Position numbers and translations under genes: made by a program. A stretch of 57,564 nt of DNA from contig JADFYU010000014.1 of NCBI GenBank assembly GCA_015232865.1, positions 1 to 57,564 on the forward strand. The letters run 5' to 3'. Source of the DNA: Magnetococcales bacterium (GTDB taxonomy: Bacteria > Pseudomonadota > Magnetococcia > Magnetococcales > UBA8363). The notes below the pieces were generated by a model, which saw only the letters and a list, made by a program, of their open reading frames with translations, had not been told where the DNA came from and did no database searches. Below, piece after piece: positions 18,859 through 27,947 of this stretch (position 1 is its first letter; every line of letters begins with the position of its first letter).

Positions 18859-19409
18859 TGTCTGTTTTGTTGCCAACCACCTTTACCGTAGAGAGTGAGG
18901 AGGTGCTCTACACCGACCGGGCCATCACCTGTGTCGGCGGGGCGTTTGTGACGGAATTAAAAAAACGGGCCATGCAGACCGGACGCAAACGCATTCGTCT
19001 GTGCACCCATCCCCATGCCGGGGATTTGCTGCATGAAATGTTGATCGTCTTGCACCGGCAGACCTATGTACCCCCCCATAGCCATCCCGATAAAAGTGAA
19101 TCGTTCCACCTGATTGAAGGGGCGTTGGACGTGGTGCTGTTTGATGAGGCCGGTCGGCCACAGTCGGCCATCCCCATGGCTCACAGCTCACAAGCTGTTT
19201 TTTATTACCGCCTTTCCGACTCTCGATTCCATACGGTTCTACCGCAAAGCGAATGGGTTGTTTTTCATGAGACGACCAATGGTCCTTTTCGTCCTGAGCA
19301 GACCGTGATGGCCCCTTGGGCCCCTGGTAACGCAGCGGATCGGGCCGATCAGCAAACCTATCTGCGGGGGGTACGACAATTTTTGGAAAGCTACCATGCA
19401 ACCTGCTGA
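18858..19409 (+). CDS. WbuC-family cupin metalloprotein
   Basis: A 183-residue cupin. YVPPHSHPDKSESFHLIEGA is the first cupin motif with two histidines and a glutamate, and SQAVFYYRLSDSRFHTVLP is the second. WbuC-like proteins are found in O-antigen clusters and have no settled reaction. The gene overlaps its neighbours on both sides (1 bp and 14 bp), so it is translated as part of the sugar operon. Confidence 0.82.
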   Translation: MSVLLPTTFTVESEEVLYTDRAITCVGGAFVTELKKRAMQTGRKRIRLCTHPHAGDLLHEMLIVLHRQTYVPPHSHPDKSESFHLIEGALDVVLFDEAGRPQSAIPMAHSSQAVFYYRLSDSRFHTVLPQSEWVVFHETTNGPFRPEQTVMAPWAPGNAADRADQQTYLRGVRQFLESYHATC

Positions 19410-20349
19410 CAACAATCTGGAACGCTCGGAACAATCCTTGAACTATCTCTCCAACCGGCTGGGATTTGCCCCGGAGACTCTGCTGCGCTTTCCGAAATAT
19501 TTTTTGATCGAAACCATCAATCAGTGTAATGCCCGTTGCATCATGTGTGGCATCGATTTTGATGGAAAAAAAACCGCTCGGCTCTCCAAAACCCTTTTTG
19601 AAAAAATGGCCGAAGAGATTGGTGAATACCGGGATCACGTTGAAAAAGTCATGCTCTATCTGGACGGTGAGCCGCTGTTGGATCGATCCCTGCCCGAACG
19701 CATTTCATTGATGAAAAGCAAAGGGGTCAAGCGGGTCAATGTGGCGACCAATGCCAGTATCTTGATGGAAAAACAGGCGACCAGACTCATCGATGCGGGG
19801 TTGGACGAGATCTATATCACCGTAGACTCATTAAAAAAAGAGATCTACGAAACAATCCGCGTCGGTTTGAAGTTTGAGACGGTCATGGAGAATATTCAGA
19901 CTTTCATCCAGTTGAGAAATCGTCTCAATCCCGCTTTGACCATTCGCATGCAGATGGTTCAGCAGGAGTTGAACCGGGATGAGGGAGAGAATTTTCACAC
20001 CTTTTGGCAGGCCCGGTTGGGCAGCCAGGATCAGGTGGTGGTACAAAAGGCCCATAATTGGGGATCGACGGTCCAGGTCTTGCGTCGCGGAGATGAAGAT
20101 CAAGTCAACGATATTCCCTGCATTGCCCTGTGGGGAACCTTCGTCGTCCACGTCGATGGCACGGTTCCGCTCTGTTGTATGGATACCGATAGTCGTCACC
20201 CGGTTGGGGATCTGAACAGTCAGAGCATCCGGGAGGTGTGGCAGTCTAAAGAATTGGCGGCGTATCGACGTAAACATTTGCTGTTGCAGCGTCCCCAGAT
20301 CGACATTTGCGATGGCTGCACCCTGTGGCGAGAAGAGAAGCATACCTGA
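19396..20349 (+). CDS. radical SAM/SPASM domain protein
   Basis: A 317-residue protein with the radical SAM motif at Cys44, Cys48 and Cys51 (NQCNARCIMC), the YLDGEPLL glycine-like motif, and a C-terminal SPASM region (IPCIALWGTF, VPLCCMDTD, DICDGC). It probably carries an auxiliary 4Fe-4S cluster. It overlaps the cupin gene by 14 bp and is followed after 1 bp by a B12-binding radical SAM gene. It is a different subfamily from the SPASM enzyme in the facing operon, judging by spacing and C-terminal cysteines. Substrate unknown. Confidence 0.85.
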   Translation: MQPADNNLERSEQSLNYLSNRLGFAPETLLRFPKYFLIETINQCNARCIMCGIDFDGKKTARLSKTLFEKMAEEIGEYRDHVEKVMLYLDGEPLLDRSLPERISLMKSKGVKRVNVATNASILMEKQATRLIDAGLDEIYITVDSLKKEIYETIRVGLKFETVMENIQTFIQLRNRLNPALTIRMQMVQQELNRDEGENFHTFWQARLGSQDQVVVQKAHNWGSTVQVLRRGDEDQVNDIPCIALWGTFVVHVDGTVPLCCMDTDSRHPVGDLNSQSIREVWQSKELAAYRRKHLLLQRPQIDICDGCTLWREEKHT

Positions 20350-20350
20350 T

Positions 20351-22300
20351 ATGAGCAATAACACGGCCAGCCCGGAAGGAGGGGGGATAGATTTCCGTTT
20401 TCTACAGCACTGTTTGCAGATGAAACAGCGCTATGTGAAGAACAACCGCCTGCTATTGGTGCAGATTCCCCAGTTCCATATTCCCACCTTCAATCGACCC
20501 ATCGCTCGTCGGCGCGGCTATCATATTTTTCCACCTACCGGCCTGCAATATCTCTACGAGTCCATCAAATCCCGTCCGCTGACTGTTGAGATTCTCGATC
20601 TGAATTATGAAATTTTAAAACGGGTAGCCGAAGAGGAGGATTTTCACCCTCAGCAGTGGAAACAGGTTTTTCAACAGCGATTGCAACGCCTGAAACCGGC
20701 CATGATCGGCATCTCCTGTCTCTATGACAGTGGATTGCTTTTGCTGCGGGAGGTGTTGGCCGTCGCCCGCCAGGAGGCGGATGCTTTGGTATTGTGTGGT
20801 GGTGTCGCACCGGCCTACGAAGCGGATCAACTGTTGAAAAACGGGTTGGCCCATTTTGTCATTGCTGGTGAGGGAGAGAATAAGCTCAATTATCTTCTGG
20901 ACTGTGTCAGTGATTTTTCCCAACAGACCCCGGCAACGCCGGGCATCCATTTTTTAACGGCTGATGGAGAATCAATCCAGAGTCAAGGCAAGCCGGATCG
21001 GGTTCAGATACCGGGCAGTCTCAAGCAGAGTTATGAGTTGGTTCCCATCGAAAGTTATGTTCGATATGGCTCCCTCAATCCCTTCTCCAGAAGTGGAGAT
21101 TCCCACCCGCGCCCGTTTGCCGTTCTTCAAATGAGCCGGGGATGTCGAGCCGAATGCACCTTTTGTGCGGTTCGGGATATCATGGGGAAAGGCATCCGCT
21201 ATCGTTCGGTCGAGCATACCTTGGCCGAGATTCTCTTTTTGTATGAGCAGCGGGGAATCCGCCATTTTGAGTGGTTGGATGATGACCTGCTCTTTCGTAA
21301 GAGAGAGTTTCAAGGGTTATTGCAGGAGATTATCCATCGAAAGCTGGATCTGACCTGGTCGGCCAATAATGGGTTGATTGCCACCTCCTTGGATGAAAAT
21401 CTACTGAAACTCATGAACGATTCCGGCTGTATCGGTTTTAAAGTGGGAATAGAAACAGGCAATCGGGAGATGTTTAGGCGGGTAAAAAAACCGGGAACAC
21501 ATGGGAATTTTCTTCATCTTTCCAAAATGCTTGAGAGCTTCCCGGCCATTTTTGTCGGCGGCAACATTATTATCGGCCTGCCAGAGGAGTCTTTTTTGTG
21601 CATGATGGACTCCTTCCGGTTTGCGTTGCAGGTTCGGCTGGATTGGATCGCCTTTACCGTCTGTCAGACCATTCGGGGTGCGTCGGCTTTTTCGGAGCAG
21701 GGCGAAATGCTTGAAGGGGGTGCAAAAAAGCCGGTTGAAAATTTTATCCCCACCCGAACAGCGGTTTCCGGTCATCTGACCACCGATTCTGGAACGGTGA
21801 GTTCTCTGGATCTATTTAAACTGGCAGCCGATTTGGTTCCCACGGCAAACCAAACCAAAGAGATCTGGTTTGCATTCAACCTGATCGTCAATTTTATCTA
21901 CAATAAAAATCTTGATCCGGGCGGTCAGCCGGAAAAATTTATCGCTTGGGTGGAGACTGCCCGTAAAGCCTACCCCAGCAACCCCTACATGCTGTTGTTC
22001 CTCTCCCTGGCCAACCGGCTGCTGGGGGCGAACCCGGCAGCCGATCAGCTACAGAAAGAGGCGATTGAAAATCGGGATGATGAGTATTGGCGGGGCCGTT
22101 TTAAAACCTATCACTTGGAGGATATCATTGAAAATCCGCCAAAAACACGCCAGGACGTGTTTTTGTTGTTGCAGCGGATTCGGCAAAAGATTTCACCGTC
22201 CATCCAACCCTGGTTGCAAACAGGGTATGGAACAGCCCCTGACCAATCTGGAAAGAAGAGGATGGATGGCGCTGACAACGGTCGTTTTTCGGACAATTAG
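20351..22300 (+). CDS. B12-binding domain radical SAM protein
   Basis: A 649-residue protein from an ATG preceded by a purine-rich GAAGAGAAG; an in-frame ATG 39 bp earlier lies within the preceding gene. The N-terminal ~200 residues resemble a cobalamin-binding Rossmann domain (LLVQIPQFHIP; IGISCLYDSGLLLL; VLCGGVAPAYEA). The radical SAM core has Cys265, Cys269 and Cys272 (GCRAECTFC). Members of this class B type methylate unreactive carbon atoms or rearrange sugars and lipids. The C-terminal ~180 residues look helical. It closes the plus wing. Its stop overlaps the convergent ankyrin gene by 4 bp. Confidence 0.85.
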   Translation: MSNNTASPEGGGIDFRFLQHCLQMKQRYVKNNRLLLVQIPQFHIPTFNRPIARRRGYHIFPPTGLQYLYESIKSRPLTVEILDLNYEILKRVAEEEDFHPQQWKQVFQQRLQRLKPAMIGISCLYDSGLLLLREVLAVARQEADALVLCGGVAPAYEADQLLKNGLAHFVIAGEGENKLNYLLDCVSDFSQQTPATPGIHFLTADGESIQSQGKPDRVQIPGSLKQSYELVPIESYVRYGSLNPFSRSGDSHPRPFAVLQMSRGCRAECTFCAVRDIMGKGIRYRSVEHTLAEILFLYEQRGIRHFEWLDDDLLFRKREFQGLLQEIIHRKLDLTWSANNGLIATSLDENLLKLMNDSGCIGFKVGIETGNREMFRRVKKPGTHGNFLHLSKMLESFPAIFVGGNIIIGLPEESFLCMMDSFRFALQVRLDWIAFTVCQTIRGASAFSEQGEMLEGGAKKPVENFIPTRTAVSGHLTTDSGTVSSLDLFKLAADLVPTANQTKEIWFAFNLIVNFIYNKNLDPGGQPEKFIAWVETARKAYPSNPYMLLFLSLANRLLGANPAADQLQKEAIENRDDEYWRGRFKTYHLEDIIENPPKTRQDVFLLLQRIRQKISPSIQPWLQTGYGTAPDQSGKKRMDGADNGRFSDN

Positions 22301-23298
22301 AAACACTGTCCTCCCGCTTCGTGAAGCATCTCTTCCATTTCGTCATGTCCGGCGGCAACCGCATGCATCCGAGCGGTTTTACCATCATTATCCATGACAT
22401 TGACATCTGCTTTATGATCCAATAACAGCTTGGCCGTCTCAAGACGCCCCTCTTTGGCGGCAAAAATCAGAGCGGTGTAGCCGTTTTCATTTTTCGCATT
22501 GATGTCGGACCCTTTGTCCAGCAACATCTGGACGATATCCGTATGGCCCTCTTCAGAGGCAAAAAGCAGGGCGGTGCAGCCACACTCGTGGTTTTTGGAA
22601 AAGTCAGCCCCTTTTTCAAGCAGAAACTTCACTACAGACGTCCGGCCTTTTATGGCTGCGTGCATGAGGGCGCTGTTGCCATGTTTGTCGATATCATCGA
22701 TTTTCGCCCCTTTTTCCAGGAGCATTTTGACCACATCCAAATTTCCAGCACGGGCTGCCAGGATAAGTGGTGTGGCCTTGTTTTTGTTTCTGAAGTGCAG
22801 ATCAGCCCCATTCTTGAGTAAAATGTCAACAACTTGGTTCAGGTTCTGTTGCTCCTGTTCATTTCCCTCCTTGATGTGATTGCGAACAGCTTTGGAAAGC
22901 GGGTTCCATTTTGAATTGGTTTTGGTGTTGACATCGGCGCCGTTGTCTATCAGATATTGAACCACTTCCGGGTGCAGTTGTTCGGATGCAAAACCCAGAA
23001 CGGAGCATCCCCATTTTCCGTGGACGGCGTTGACATCGGCTCCACTCTTGAGCAGTTGTTTGATAATCGGTAGATGACCATCCTGAGCGGCCCACATCAT
23101 GGGTGTCATGCCGTTACGGCTTCGAACATCCGTAGCCGCTCCGGCTGCCAACGCCTCTGTAACCCCCTTCAAAGAACCTTCCAAAGCGCTCTCCCAGAGC
23201 AATTTATCCTCTGCCTCACCAGCCACGGCCGTGTTTGCGACTGCGAGCATGGCCAAAAACAGGGTGACAACCAACAGGGGGGGGATTCTGCTGTTCAT
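22297..23298 (-). CDS. exported ankyrin-repeat protein
   Basis: A 333-residue protein with a signal peptide (residues 1-27, hydrophobic core then NTAVA before GEAEDK). Roughly eight ankyrin repeats follow, of the type NGMTPMMWAAQDGHLPIIKQ and KHGNSALMHAAIKGRTSVV. It probably acts in the periplasm or outside the cell as a protein-binding scaffold. The chosen ATG has AAGGAG 6 nt upstream; the longer frame from 23415 has no signal peptide at its start. It is convergent with and overlaps the end of the B12-radical SAM gene. Confidence 0.85.
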   Translation of the reverse strand: MNSRIPPLLVVTLFLAMLAVANTAVAGEAEDKLLWESALEGSLKGVTEALAAGAATDVRSRNGMTPMMWAAQDGHLPIIKQLLKSGADVNAVHGKWGCSVLGFASEQLHPEVVQYLIDNGADVNTKTNSKWNPLSKAVRNHIKEGNEQEQQNLNQVVDILLKNGADLHFRNKNKATPLILAARAGNLDVVKMLLEKGAKIDDIDKHGNSALMHAAIKGRTSVVKFLLEKGADFSKNHECGCTALLFASEEGHTDIVQMLLDKGSDINAKNENGYTALIFAAKEGRLETAKLLLDHKADVNVMDNDGKTARMHAVAAGHDEMEEMLHEAGGQCF

Positions 23299-23684
23299 GC
23301 TTGACTCCTTTGACTTTCGTTCATAAAAAAAATTCCGATTATTCACTCTAAGACGATTTTTTAAATTTGTCAGGTTTTTTCTTCGCCTGGCCGTGAGTAA
23401 TGGACGATTGTTCAACCGTTCAAACGCTTAATCCTTTGTATAATTAAATCATCATATTTTGTGGCCTTTTCTGTTCTAAAATACACCACATACCGGGTGT
23501 GCAGTTCTAACTGGGTCGATGACAGATGCTTTTGCTAATTTTGAATTAATTTATATCGAGCATCAGTCGGTCAAAATTTACTAAAGACATTGAAAGCCAT
23601 TCCCTTCTGTGTTAATTACTTTATATAATTTTGGTTGTGTTCTTGATGTTATTATCGAGTGTCAGGTGTGGGAGATCGGTCGTG

Positions 23685-24404
23685 ATGAATTCAATATTTC
23701 AATATTTCTCGATGTTTAACATTATTTTTCTTGTTGTTGTCATTATCCTGATCTCAGTGGTTTCCGATTGGTTGTTGTGGCTAAAGTGTCGTGATTCGTT
23801 TGGTGATTATACGGACCCGGTCAGGCCGTGGATTGTCTGGGGAAGAGCAAAACAAAAATGGCGACCGTTCATTCTGTCGTCCGGTATTATTCTTCTCGGC
23901 TTGTTTACGTTCAAATCCCTCACTCACATTCATAATGAATACGACGCTGTTATCTATGCCGCTATGTTGAACTTAAAAGGGGACGTTGCGTCATCTGATT
24001 ATCAAAAAGCCTGGGCTCTGATCAATGGCGGGGTTGGCATGCCGCCTATGCAGACCGCTTCGATTTTTTTCCAAGTTGTTTTTGGATTGTTGGTCAGTCT
24101 TTCTTATTGGAATGTTAAAATTATAGTAGAGGTATGGAAGAGAACGCAGTCATTTCTTTCTCTTTCCGTTTTGACCGTTGTTAATCTTGTTGGAATGATG
24201 ATTATACTTCTCGATCTTCTGTATTTTAATGGTTTAACAGGGGCGGTCATCCGGCAAAACATGATATTCATTGAAATGTACTATTTGCTTCTCAATGTAA
24301 TTTTCAATGTCAATGTTTTTGTTTTTATAGTTTATGGATTGTTTGTCGTGATCAATGAAAAAATATTTTACAAAATTATCCAACATTGCCCAGAAAAAAG
24401 TTAA
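23685..24404 (+). CDS. unrecognised integral membrane protein, about five helices
   Basis: A 239-residue protein of unknown family. Hydrophobic segments lie near residues 10-32 (FNIIFLVVVIILISVVSDWL), 64-85, 127-150, 165-190 and 195-230, separated by short charged loops. A GTG 3 bp earlier and a TTG 54 bp earlier are alternative starts; GGGAG is 7-10 nt upstream of the GTG/ATG pair. It opens a block of envelope genes that is visibly richer in A+T than the flanking genes, with a 13-bp gap to the next. No function can be given. Confidence 0.6.
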   Translation: MNSIFQYFSMFNIIFLVVVIILISVVSDWLLWLKCRDSFGDYTDPVRPWIVWGRAKQKWRPFILSSGIILLGLFTFKSLTHIHNEYDAVIYAAMLNLKGDVASSDYQKAWALINGGVGMPPMQTASIFFQVVFGLLVSLSYWNVKIIVEVWKRTQSFLSLSVLTVVNLVGMMIILLDLLYFNGLTGAVIRQNMIFIEMYYLLLNVIFNVNVFVFIVYGLFVVINEKIFYKIIQHCPEKS

Positions 24405-24417
24405 GGAGCATCTGAAA

Positions 24418-24840
24418 ATGGTAAAAAATTGTTTACAAGCCCTCTCATCCATCAGGCTTCCACTCATATTGTTATCGATTCTTTTCTTGAGCGGTGGTTG
24501 TTCAACCCAATATAATACGACCAATTATCCAAAAACCGGTGGAAAAGCCGCCGGCGGTCATGTTCCGGCCTATCCTTCCCAAGTTCAGAACTGCTGCAGG
24601 AAAGATTGGGGTTGTGAAAATAATGGAATTAACAATATTGAGGGCAGGGGGGGTAAAGATGACTATTCTGGAACTCATTATCGCGATCTGATCAACGCCT
24701 GCTTAAAAGTCAACAACCGAGAGTTTGAGATAAAAATCGATAACAAAGATAATGTTGACGATAAATATTTTTTACATAGATATATTTTATGTCCAAAATC
24801 ATGTGAAGACTCTTCAGGTTTTTTTGGTTGGCTGTACTGA
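24418..24840 (+). CDS. small cysteine-containing lipoprotein of unknown function
   Basis: A 140-residue protein with a signal sequence ending in FLSGGCSTQYN, so Cys29 is a probable lipidation site. The mature part contains NCCRKDWGC, with three close cysteines, and another cysteine pair near the C-terminus that could form disulfides. AAGGAG lies 9 nt before the ATG; a start 63 bp earlier is possible but overlaps the upstream gene. No family was recognised. Confidence 0.6.
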   Translation: MVKNCLQALSSIRLPLILLSILFLSGGCSTQYNTTNYPKTGGKAAGGHVPAYPSQVQNCCRKDWGCENNGINNIEGRGGKDDYSGTHYRDLINACLKVNNREFEIKIDNKDNVDDKYFLHRYILCPKSCEDSSGFFGWLY

Positions 24841-24879
24841 TGTGTTTTAGTAATTTCGTATAAGACAGGAGATAAAGTC

Positions 24880-25746
24880 ATGTTTCGTTTTTTACTTCCA
24901 AATCGTATATTTGGCAAGCAAGCAAGACAGCGATCAAAAATAATAAAGTTTATCCCCCTCTCTCTATTGGTTGGTGTGGGGATTACAGTGCAGGGTTGCG
25001 TCCTTGTCGCTATGGCGGCGTTTGGCGGCCTGACTGCGATGGAGGTTGAACGGGCGGGTAATAGACAAAAGTTATTTGTTGATCATGGTAACTATTATGA
25101 TGTAACAATTAAAACACCGGTTGTCGTCGATCTTAAAACCAATCAACGATCTTTGAATGCGTTGTATCTGATCAACATGAGTGGAGACATCCCTTTTGTC
25201 TATGGGAATATCCGGGTTCCGGCAAAAACGGCTGTCAATCTATTGGCTTCGCCCTATCGGGATTTGGTTTTGGATTCGTCTGCCACGGATGATTCAGCTT
25301 TAGAAGATTTTGCGGTTATTCAATCCCTGTTGACTAACCCGGAATGGAAAGTGGAGCGGGCCAAGTTCAACCCCATGCTTTATGTGATTAAAAGAAATGT
25401 TGATGACTATGACGAAAAATTGTTGCAAACCGATGGCAAAAATTATGTTGTCACGCTGCGTGTTGAGGCCGATTGGAAAGGCAATGATGGTAGTCTGAAA
25501 GATCCCGCTGTTCAGAGCTTCTACCTGCTTAACGACAGCAAAATTCACACCATATCGCTTCCAGAAGGTTGGGATGAGCTTTCTCCTGGTTCAGGGGTAA
25601 ACCTCTTTTATAATAAAAGTGGCAGCCATCACTTCGATCCAGCACCTATCGTCAAAAGTATCAGCGAGAATAACCTGTCTATTCGACTTTTTTCTGAAAA
25701 TCCGACGATCTGGATTGTTCAAGATATGACAAGGAGCGGGGAATGA
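24880..25746 (+). CDS. putative lipoprotein of unknown function
   Basis: A 288-residue protein with a long basic N-terminal region, a hydrophobic stretch (residues 24-39) and TVQGC with Cys40. This is an atypical lipobox, so it may instead be a signal anchor. The mature part is rich in beta-type segments and Asp/Asn. AGGAG is 8 nt before the ATG. It overlaps the start of the subtilase-like gene by 4 bp, indicating coupled translation. No family recognised. Confidence 0.6.
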   Translation: MFRFLLPNRIFGKQARQRSKIIKFIPLSLLVGVGITVQGCVLVAMAAFGGLTAMEVERAGNRQKLFVDHGNYYDVTIKTPVVVDLKTNQRSLNALYLINMSGDIPFVYGNIRVPAKTAVNLLASPYRDLVLDSSATDDSALEDFAVIQSLLTNPEWKVERAKFNPMLYVIKRNVDDYDEKLLQTDGKNYVVTLRVEADWKGNDGSLKDPAVQSFYLLNDSKIHTISLPEGWDELSPGSGVNLFYNKSGSHHFDPAPIVKSISENNLSIRLFSENPTIWIVQDMTRSGE

Positions 25747-27941
25747 TGCCATCTCTCTATCGCTTTTTGGTTGGCCTACTGTTGCTTTTATTGATGAGTG
25801 GTTGTTTTCTTAATCAATCAAATAAAAAACCAGTCGACAAATCCCAACTGAACATAGACAAGCGGAAAGCAGCGCAGGTGACAAAGTCGGTTTATAACCA
25901 GGAGAAAATCAGGCCATTGATCAACGATGCCGTTGGTTTGGCCGAAAATCTTCAGGAGATTTTGGCTGGCAATACCTATCCAGATCCTTCCGTTAGTGAG
26001 ATTACTCATCTTGACTTGCATAGATATTTAAATAATTTCAATAAGATCGAAGTAATACCCTATCCTCAGCAAACCCACTCTGCCAAACAATTGTTGATAG
26101 TTGAAGAGCGTCACGAGGGAATGGAAGAGAATGGTCGTATTGAAAATGGATATTATGTGGTTGATGCGGAACAGCTTAAAAAAAATCTTTCATTTAAACC
26201 GGGTGGCCCAGATAAAAAACTACTGAAAACGGAATACTCCAGTGACGAGAGGGGAGATATTTTAGGTTTGATTTATCGTAACCCAGTGATTTTAGATATG
26301 GTATCGGTGCTTTCTCCAGATTATATCCGTACTAATCGACACCATAAAAATGAACAACTCAAGAGGGTTCATGACCTTCTTGCTCCCATGGTTCTGACTA
26401 AAGGCTTGATTATTGAAGGGACCGAAGATGATGCTGCAAATTCCAGCAAACATGTAAAGTTTAGAGGATATTTGCACGAAGCCGATGTGTTCATGGAATT
26501 TTGGGGTGGAGAGAAGGAGGGAGCGCGGCAGAACTGTTCCGATGACGACACGTTGGAGCAAAGTGAAGAGGCGGATGAGGTTACGGAAACAGTGGGCGGC
26601 AGGAAGCTGATTGCAGAAGTTGTTCGGTGTACCAAGTTCTATTTGTCCAAGCAAAAAAAACAAGGAGACTCTGTTCCGGGCCTGATTGTCTCTGCCTCAT
26701 CCTCTGTCGGTGGAACGGGCATGGAGCATATTCAGGGCATCATAAAAAAATCAGAAAATGCACTGGATGACAAGGTTGATATTACTGGTCAAGTCAAGTC
26801 AACGCCCGAGGCGTTGATGTTGAATGTGGAAGAGCGAGACAACAGTATTATTCTGGTTGCGTTGCAAAATAGCGTTGATAGTGAAAATGATTTGTTTGAG
26901 GTAGGTGGTATTGCAGACTCATTTGAAAATCTAAAAAAATGGTTGCCCAATATGCTGTTTGTTTCGGCCTCCGGTTTTACCAATAATGGGCAAAAAAAAT
27001 CCCTGTTGGAGAATGTTTGTCAACGTCAGATGAATGATCCGATCCCGGCCGGTCAAGAGGCGCCGCAACATCCCCTCTCCTATAACAAGGTGAGATGTCA
27101 CATGAGTGGGAAGATCGATTTTTTCACGGTTTTATCCGCAAACTATAATTTGATCCCCAAAAGCGTCAATCCACTCAACACGGGATTGAGCAGCAAGAGT
27201 GAAAATATTGTTTTTAACGCGGACCCCGCTTATGACCGTTTGCACCGGGTCAGTGGAGGAAATACCGCTCTGCCCTACACATCCTACGCTACTCCGGTAT
27301 TGGCCAGCGTTATTTACAATTTATGGTCCCTCTATCCCGCTCTGACCTCTTCAGAAATAAAAACCATTTTAAAAGAGTCGGCTCATAATCGGAGTGAACA
27401 GGGAAGCACCGTATTCAATGTAACCGGAAACGTGGTCAATCCTGAAGGGGCCTATCTTTACGCAATTGGCAAAATGTTGTCGGAAGGGGTTAGCCATCTG
27501 TATAAGCAGTGCAAAAACAAAACAGCCAACTATGATGACAAAACCAGATCCTGGAGTGTTGATTGCGATGGGTCGGCAGAGGGGGATTTGGCACTCATGG
27601 AACGGATTGCCAAAAGGAAAAAGGATTTTTTCGAACGGGTGTTTGAAGATCGGACCAATATTTTCTCTTCCAGCCTCAAACGCTCACAGGGAATTCAAGG
27701 CGGTTCTTTGGAAAGCCACCGAATGGATGCCAATCTGAGCCAACGCATCAACCTTAAAACGATCCGTATCAGTGATTTGGAGGTTGATTTTCGGCCTGAT
27801 CATATCCAGGTCATGTATACGAAATTTTTTGAGTCTGGCCGATACAAGGATACCACCCGAAAAATTGCGATCATAAAATTTGACTCTCAGGGAACCCCCC
27901 GAGTTGTTCGGGATCACCCCATCCATTTTGTGGAGAGATAA
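25743..27941 (+). CDS. lipoprotein with a degenerate subtilisin-like (S8) domain
   Basis: A 732-residue protein. The signal ends in LLMSGC with Cys21 as the lipid anchor. Near residue 512 the stretch YTSYATPVLASVIYNLW, then YPALTSSEIKTILKESA, aligns with the GTSMATP...P.LT...VK.IL block that holds the S8 catalytic serine (Ser514 here). LFVSASGFTNNG (residues 405-416) could be the oxyanion-hole Asn region. No convincing Asp (D-[ST]-G) or His (HGTH) motif was found upstream, so it is probably an inactive or highly diverged peptidase. A C-terminal ~190-residue domain is unrecognised. AAGGAG is 6 nt before the ATG. Confidence 0.55.
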   Translation: MMPSLYRFLVGLLLLLLMSGCFLNQSNKKPVDKSQLNIDKRKAAQVTKSVYNQEKIRPLINDAVGLAENLQEILAGNTYPDPSVSEITHLDLHRYLNNFNKIEVIPYPQQTHSAKQLLIVEERHEGMEENGRIENGYYVVDAEQLKKNLSFKPGGPDKKLLKTEYSSDERGDILGLIYRNPVILDMVSVLSPDYIRTNRHHKNEQLKRVHDLLAPMVLTKGLIIEGTEDDAANSSKHVKFRGYLHEADVFMEFWGGEKEGARQNCSDDDTLEQSEEADEVTETVGGRKLIAEVVRCTKFYLSKQKKQGDSVPGLIVSASSSVGGTGMEHIQGIIKKSENALDDKVDITGQVKSTPEALMLNVEERDNSIILVALQNSVDSENDLFEVGGIADSFENLKKWLPNMLFVSASGFTNNGQKKSLLENVCQRQMNDPIPAGQEAPQHPLSYNKVRCHMSGKIDFFTVLSANYNLIPKSVNPLNTGLSSKSENIVFNADPAYDRLHRVSGGNTALPYTSYATPVLASVIYNLWSLYPALTSSEIKTILKESAHNRSEQGSTVFNVTGNVVNPEGAYLYAIGKMLSEGVSHLYKQCKNKTANYDDKTRSWSVDCDGSAEGDLALMERIAKRKKDFFERVFEDRTNIFSSSLKRSQGIQGGSLESHRMDANLSQRINLKTIRISDLEVDFRPDHIQVMYTKFFESGRYKDTTRKIAIIKFDSQGTPRVVRDHPIHFVER

Positions 27942-27947
27942 ACTCTG

